Positions 58,001 to 64,000 of a stretch of DNA of 64,000 nt are shown here, piece by piece. The stretch's first letter is position 1; the number at the start of each line of letters is the position of its first letter. The stretch comes from Membranipora membranacea. Lineage: Eukaryota > Bryozoa > Gymnolaemata > Cheilostomatida > Membraniporidae. The stretch spans positions 6,515,001-6,579,000 of the forward strand of contig OU612066.1 of the NCBI GenBank assembly GCA_914767715.1, given 5' to 3'. Position numbers and translations under genes: made by a program. The notes below the pieces were generated by a model that saw only the letters and a program-made list of their open reading frames with translations, was not told the origin of the DNA and made no database searches.

Positions 58001-61000
58001 CCATGGCATGAGATCTGTGACATAACACCTGTAACATAATACGGTGATGTGGTTTGCTAATCTGAATCTTTTGGCCATCTGGCATCGCATTTATGGAGTG
58101 AGCAAATAACAGTGGAGTGCAAACTACAGCGGGAATATGCAGTGTCAGATGTTGAACACATTATAATATCAATTCCTACCTGGTGTTCGACCTCTGTAGA
58201 ACCAGCTAGAGCCAGTAGAATGTCTATCACACCATCTTTTCCAAGCACAGAGTTACCCACTTCTGTCGGGCCTTGTAACAAACATGAGAGGGCAACTACA
58301 GCATCGAGTTTACTCTCGAAGGATGTGTCGCTGAACTGCTCTCTGAAACAGATACAAATACATGATGTTGGTTTCGTATCAACTCAAGGTAATGTCAAAG
58401 ACCAATCCGAATATCAACATATCTTTTACTGTTGGAAAGCTGCTGAGCTACTGAAAATGAATACTTGAACGAAAACTTGATTTGATGGTGTTGTGTGATT
58501 TTTTAGTGAAGAAAAGAGACAGAAAACGCAAACGAGTCAATATGATTGCTAGAAATTTCAGGTGAAATTTATTCTGAGGGAATGGGTTTACCAGATTGAC
58601 ATTGATTGATATGACAAATATATGAATGATTTGGAAGATATCATAGGGTTTTGACCAAATTCTTTATGATTCTGCTTCAAAGTACTCTTCAAATGATATT
58701 CCCGCCCAACTACAACCGTGAAACTTGTTTAACACTATCACCATGGACCATTTAGGGCAGACATGTATTGTGACATTTTTGCATCATTTCAAAAATAGTA
58801 TTATTGTAGAAGAGCAAGACTTTTTTGAAAGCCGCTTTGTTAACCGTGCTGCACACAGGAAATGCCATGGTTATTAAAAGTAGCTTCGTATGTGAGAATT
58901 TCCAAAAGAATTTTGGTTTGGTTACAATAATGGTCATTTGGACAGTATGTTTGACTGTTTATTTAAACCTTATAATTCAAAACTCCCGTTAATTGAGATA
59001 AGGAAATTGGTCCCTTCAGTCAGATCTCAATACATTCTAATGTCAATTGATTCAAACTCTGCTTAATTAGGACAAATTTTTGAGGTTTGAATTAAGTGCA
59101 CTGCACTGTATAGGAAGAAATCAATCTCTAAGAGTACACTCCACCTGTTTTGGAATTTCTTGCAATTAATTTGACTCTCCCATCTGCATTTGAAAAAATC
59201 AGCGAAGTCTACCCTTTCCTCATTAAAATCACACAACAAACAATCACACATTTTTTTAAGGTATTCATTTTCAGTGGCTCAGCAGCTTTCCAATGGTATA
59301 TGATGTGTTGATATTTGAATCGGTCGTTGACATTATCTTACACTGAGCCTGGGTTTTAAAATATGTACCTCTTCTTATCAGTCAGCCTTTTTGAGTTATG
59401 TTATGTCCATGAATGAAACTGATCCAATTACGTAGTGTCTATAGCTGACACCAGTACGAGAGTTTCTGTAATTGGCTTGATGGGACTTAACACCCCACCC
59501 CATACCTCGTAAATGAGATTACCTACCTCTTATTATATGTGTCATGTCTAAGTTTATTACAATTAACTGACAAATTAATAAATTAGATGTACCTACCCTG
59601 GCATTCTTAGTTCAGCTTTATATCTCACAGTTAGTTAGATGACCATAAAAGTTAAATTACAGCATGGAATGTGACCAACATGTTGGCTGAAGACAGTAAT
59701 ATGCTCGACAAAGCTCCACAAATATGAAACATTACACATTGATAATGATTGTGAACATAAACAAATTCTGATTGGGGGATGAGCGGTCCATACGGAGTTC
59801 ATCCTATCCATAGCAGATCCAGTATTTGAATATGATATACACAAGTGGTTTAGCTCACTCCCTAGAACACTCCTTATTGGAATGCAAACAAGGCTAATCT
59901 TATGAAACGTCTCACCCTAAAACTCAATCTGATTTCGATTATTTTTTCATCGTTATGACTTCTTCAGTCATGGAACCAGATTCCTTCACATAACACACAG
60001 TGGTAATAGTTGTGAAGGAACTCGGATACTGCGCCATATTACATTTCATAGATAACCGGTCAGAATTTGTCAGTCAGACACGTAATCACAACAAACACTG
60101 CATGCTAATGCCCGGTCAAAACTTACACAAAATACTCATCTACTAGGGTTACGATTTTCTCTCTCTGTTGATCTGACAGTGTATCATCATAGATCCTTTG
60201 CATGAGTACAGAGCAGTGCATTCTGGTATTGATCGAGACGGGTATATTAGCTCTACTGGGTACCATACCAGCTACCTCCATCAATCTAACAGAGCCTGAA
60301 TAATGAAATCAGCATCTTAGCGGAGAGTGTCAATTATTTAACATCTTGCTGTTTCGGAAATGAAGAAGACAATTTTTCACAAAAACCATTCTTGTCGGGT
60401 GCTGCTTTGATCATGTTTGAGCTAGGTAGAGAGTGGATATTTCTGGCTCTCGGTTACAAATTTGAAGTTCTAAATCACTGCACTAGCCTCATAAGCATCT
60501 ATTTCAAATGCGTTTTCCACTTGTACATGGCTAAGTTAGTACGTAAATATTGACTTTATACATACTATTGGAAGGCTCTTGCAACAGGGAAGATATTAAA
60601 AGTTATGTTGCGCTAGAGAGGTTAATAAAGACTGGACAATATCACATGATCACCCACCATCAGTCTCCAGAAACTTCCTAGTCCAGTTGAGACCGTCCCG
60701 AGACGTAACGTTCCTGATGATGAGTTCTAGTACGGAGTCTCGTCCGCTGGCAGACATCTTATGGCTGTTTATACACTTAACTAGAGAACTGAATATCTGA
60801 TCTATATGTTCTATCTCATCCTCTTCTGTAAAATGTGTATAAAAAAGGTTTAATTGAAATTTAATTTAGTTAAAACTCAATACAAAGATTTATAGTTCAT
60901 ATCACATAGCCTGTGGTTATGGTGCAAAACCAGACTGAATTTTAATGATGTTACTTATTCATAGCGTCATACTCTTGAGACATACAGGATTCAAAAGGAC

Positions 61001-63097
61001 TTATCTGGGGGTGTGAAACAGCGTACGTAGCTTCCGGATAGCTTCCGGTTAATAGTATCAATCTCGGCATATTTTAAAATTTGTTTTTGTCTAGAACCAA
61101 ACCACTTTATGTATCAATCAGGCAGTAGGACAAGGACATTTTTCCGCTGCCTCTTTATAGTTGCATTGTTCAATGATGCAAAAGTAGAGAATAAATTACC
61201 CAGCTTGAGAGGTTTGAACTTTGACCCGTGTGGGGTACCCGTCTTTTCTTTGTGAGCTTCATGTTTTGCTTTGTCTTCTTTGAACTGTTCTAAGTTAGCG
61301 ATGCCATTAAATAGTGACTGGACCATACTACTAGCAGCATTGCAGATGTCCCCATCCGGAGAGGAGAACTGAGCCATGGTCCTCACCAAACCAATCTTTC
61401 CCATTATTGCGTAGGTCTGTCGGAATAAAACATTCATGATCAATTAATGTATGGCTATGACAGCATTCCCATCAAAGAAAAAAAAACAACTAAGCAATAG
61501 TTGAGGTAAAGAAGCAAGGTGGGCTCGCTATAATTACATCTGGTCAACAGTCAGATAAAAACTTAAAACACTTTCAAGATATAATTCCAGAAGACGGCTG
61601 AGCTGTCTTCATTTGACCTTGTGTGTGTCTCGCAGTACATTGCTGACCTGTTGGTGCACTGAGCTAGTCAAGAGCTAACATGACAGAGAAAGCAAGATCA
61701 ATACATCTGAACAAACTACACGTTGAAAGTCCTACATATAACATAAACATATCCGACATCAGCATTCAAAACTTTACAGTTATGAATTGAGCGTTTTTTG
61801 TAACTTGGGCAAATATAAAAAAAGATGCGAACAACCACTACAATCTCATTCTGACCCTACGAGTTCACTGAACACACTTATCCATGCTCTGAAAATCTAT
61901 AAAAATAAAGACAAGAAAAAAACAGTCGAATAAATATCGAGAGGGTCCAAATGATATTGACACTTGAAGATTCAGACAAAATCCATATATCACATTACCC
62001 TTAGTTTGCTGTGTTTAGCCATGCAGGCAAGAGCTCTTATTGTGTTTAGTCTGAGATCTTTATCTTTGCTGTCTAACATTTTGTCTAGTTTCTCCACACC
62101 ACCCGACTCAAATATCTTCTGCGCTCCTGCATCCTCTCGAGCTAGCACCAATATGTTGCTCATTGCCTACAATAAAACGATTGGGCTGCTGCTGTACTGT
62201 AAACTAAGATAAAATGGTGATGAGAAACTGTGTGTTATGGCAAGTAAGCACACAAAAAAACCAACTCTACTACCATAAAGTCGCCCTCGATTCGTTTTCA
62301 GAATCAAACTGCCCATTAGTTTTCTTTCACCCCCTTCACAAATTACAGGCAATTTGTTGACATCTTCACTCGACTCAAAAACTTTAGATTTAGCGAGAGA
62401 AACCTTGCAGCTGCTCTAGGGCGGCTAAGCTTATTTACAGAGCTTGTTGGTAATCCTTGTTCACAACATAAGACCTATTTTAATTTTTTGCATTTCTGGT
62501 GAAAATGAATAATTGATAAGTATAGGAAGTCCCTCAAAAACTTGTTCTCAGTGACATGAATGAAGCTAGGTGGTGATTATAACTGTTTTCCCTCGGGCTT
62601 TCCAGTTATTAATTAAATATTCAATATGATTACAAGAAAAAGAAAACATATCACAGTAAGCTCGATCAAAGGCATCAATTACAACAACTCAAACCCTCAG
62701 ACTGATACCAAACCTTCAGTCCGGGAGGCTGATAGCCCCACCCAACCTCTGATGACCTGAAAAACCTGATCTGAGTCTTTCCAATAATAGTGCTTTTATG
62801 AAATGGTAATTTTTAATCAGCATTAACTGGATTTGATTACAGTAGCCAGCTAGCCAGCTAGCCAGCACGCTGCCACTAGGACAGCCTCATGGCAGCTCTG
62901 TGCTGATTGGTCGCTGATTGGTTGTGATACTGGTTGACAGCAGCGTTGACTGACGAGTATATGTGTCAGTTGAGTATACTTGATAGCTGTAATGAGCTTA
63001 CTTGCTGGCGCTTGTTTGTATCGACAGAGCTATCTGAGCTGAAGACAAGGTCGAACATATCTTGTACTTTACTCTCCGTACTATTCACTCGACGTTT
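52032..63097 (-). CDS. unc45: UNC45 myosin co-chaperone, C-terminal 815 residues (5' end outside window)
   Basis: Cytosolic armadillo-repeat chaperone that folds myosin heads with Hsp90. Minus-strand exons, 5' to 3': 63097-63002, 62166-61999, 61416-61200, 60825-60658, 60295-60127, 58342-58180, 57887-57750, 57210-57116, 56742-56601, 56313-56173, 55817-55629, 55119-54890, 53387-53270, 52918-52766, 52292-52032. Phases agree and give 815 codons plus TAA. Signature segments: '[16 protein letters not shown]' in the central domain, '[19 protein letters not shown]', '[17 protein letters not shown]' (UCS domain), '[10 protein letters not shown]', '[18 protein letters not shown]' and '[15 protein letters not shown]'. 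Animal UNC45 is about 930 residues, so roughly the first 115-130 (the Hsp90-binding TPR domain) should be encoded beyond 64,000. All introns are GT-AG. Introns hold SINE copies. No obvious AATAAA was seen near the stop. Confidence 0.93.
53424..54143. mobile_element. Two tRNA-headed SINEs in head-to-head orientation forming a 330-bp-arm inverted repeat
   Basis: The left copy runs on the minus strand (head near 53755-53680, B-box GGTTCGAGACC in complement; body to 53424). The right copy runs on the plus strand (head 53785-53860, 'tggtagcgcgatgg' and 'agttcgagtccca'; body to 54143). Bodies share 'aagatgatgatc', 'ttattatgagt', 'ccaaatattgaggaagt' and 'gatacaaaatagcagcctca' in complement. The right copy has an extra hairpin of about 50 bp ('ccatagacaa...cttgtctatgg'). 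A different SINE family from 43437-43700. Located in the UNC45 intron between the exons at 54890-55119 and 53270-53387. Confidence 0.8.
55215..55457 (-). mobile_element. tRNA-derived SINE (family of 43437), minus orientation
   Basis: On the minus strand it starts 'gtggctcagttgattagagt' (A-box) and continues with a weak B-box and body words 'cacaaactgaaagcaa' and 'gaaattgtggcc'. These correspond in order to the better-preserved copy. The 106-codon frame here is a by-product. Lies in a UNC45 intron. Confidence 0.7.
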
Positions 63098-64000
63098 CTG
63101 TAAAAAAATTAAAGTCAAAAATATTTTTACCAACTACTTCATCCATACGATTCATCATCCAAACACCAGAAGTATATTTACCACACAGATACACACAGAG
63201 GTAGGTGCAAGTTTGAATTTTATTTATGTTTAGAGGATACTTTTATACTGGTAATAAAATTTCGTAGGCGTGTTATCTCAACGATAACGCCTATTTGTAC
63301 ACATAAACATATCAATAAGTATCTATATGTTTATGATTGTACCAGGTACACAGTCTAGTAGTTTATTTGCAATTCCAAATAAAATGAAATTATTGGAAAT
63401 TGAAGACCCAGTATAACCTTTACACATTGTGTGTTTGGTTCCCTGTGGATTTCCTCAAAATGAAAGGATCCTCACGTTTAATACTAATATGTTAAGGTTA
63501 AGGTTTAAAGTAGATACCACAATATTAATAACTGCTACTATCAGTGGCCATAGGAGGGGAAAACTATTTTTCAGACTAGACAAGCTTTACATTTATTTTA
63601 TCATCTTATGACAGCGTAATTATCCATTGGCTTTTAAGTAGTGGATAGGGTCGGGATGGTGCAGGAGGGGTGCCGTAACGCAAAGGGATATTTTTTTGCA
63701 GATGATGGTCAGATGAGAGGCAATCTGGGAAATTTCAACCCAAATAAATAATTCAAGGGGTTGTCTAATGACAACTTTTAGACATAAAAACCAAGAATTA
63801 GTCAGCTGTTTGTATGACTTCGGATGGACGTGATCGAGTTAAAATGATGAGATTTCACTAACGCATTACTTCAAATAAATAAGCAGTTTTGGGGGATTTG
63901 AAAAAGTGGCTGGGTCATGGCTCCATCACCCACTCCCCGATATTTGTTAGGAATACAATTGATAAATCTACATTGAACACATATTATAGTAATTTCTGAA
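63098..64000. other. UNC45 intron (or upstream sequence), no exon seen
   Basis: Upstream of the acceptor at 63098-63100 on the minus strand. No further UNC45 exon, and no TPR-like frame on the minus strand, could be found to the right edge. Presumably intron leading to TPR exons outside the window. Confidence 0.6.

Noticed and set aside
58112-58468. 118-codon plus-strand frame
   Set aside because: Antisense shadow of a UNC45 exon (58180-58342).
1-64000. CRISPR array, prophage, bacterial operon
   Set aside because: Spliced animal-type genes throughout; no regularly spaced direct repeats with unique spacers and no bacterial gene structure.

Overview
This is AT-rich nuclear DNA of an invertebrate animal. 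Exons of 80-260 bp are split by GT-AG introns of a few hundred to about 2,300 bp, and introns and spacers are crowded with SINEs, LINE fragments, MITEs and inverted repeats. I cannot name the species. The genes (an EF-hand NADPH oxidase and the myosin chaperone UNC45) are animal-type, and a vertebrate is unlikely from intron size and repeat families.

Layout. 1-13,900: no intact host gene. It holds a LINE reverse-transcriptase ORF with a short derivative, both headed by a U2-snRNA-like sequence, several dispersed repeats, and a broken exon resembling the TPR domain of UNC45 (6,674-6,896). 14,102-25,893 (+): NOX5-like NADPH oxidase, copy A, 18 exons, about 927 residues. 25,894-31,225: spacer with a decayed LINE. 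31,226-41,788 (+): NOX5-like copy B, also 18 exons, about 940 residues, with the same intron positions and phases. 41,900-51,700: repeat-rich spacer with two copies of one LINE 3' region in opposite orientation, a tRNA-derived SINE family, a long-armed fold-back element, a tandem satellite with a near-perfect 100-bp palindrome, and a decayed third copy of NOX exon 15. 52,032-63,097 (-): the last 15 coding exons (815 residues) of UNC45, entering from beyond the right edge. Its TPR-coding exons are not in the window.

The oxidases should take NADPH electrons through FAD and two hemes across a membrane to oxygen, with calcium acting through the N-terminal EF-hands. Each copy has two canonical EF-hands, two histidine pairs in transmembrane helices, an FAD motif with Arg in place of the usual His of HPFT, and NADPH motifs. 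Copy A has lost the GT donor that copy B can use after exon 6, but an in-frame GT 24 nt upstream preserves the frame. UNC45 is a myosin/Hsp90 co-chaperone with no evident functional link to the oxidases; the two loci are neighbours converging tail to tail.

The most unusual observations are the U2-like head shared by a LINE and its SINE-sized derivative, the paralogue-specific splice-site change, trinucleotide repeats of different sequence in the same intron of both oxidases, a third-copy NOX exon relic, the TPR exon relic, and several large hairpin-forming inverted repeats. All exon boundaries were read by eye from splice motifs, frame and comparison of the two copies; no alignment program or database was used.
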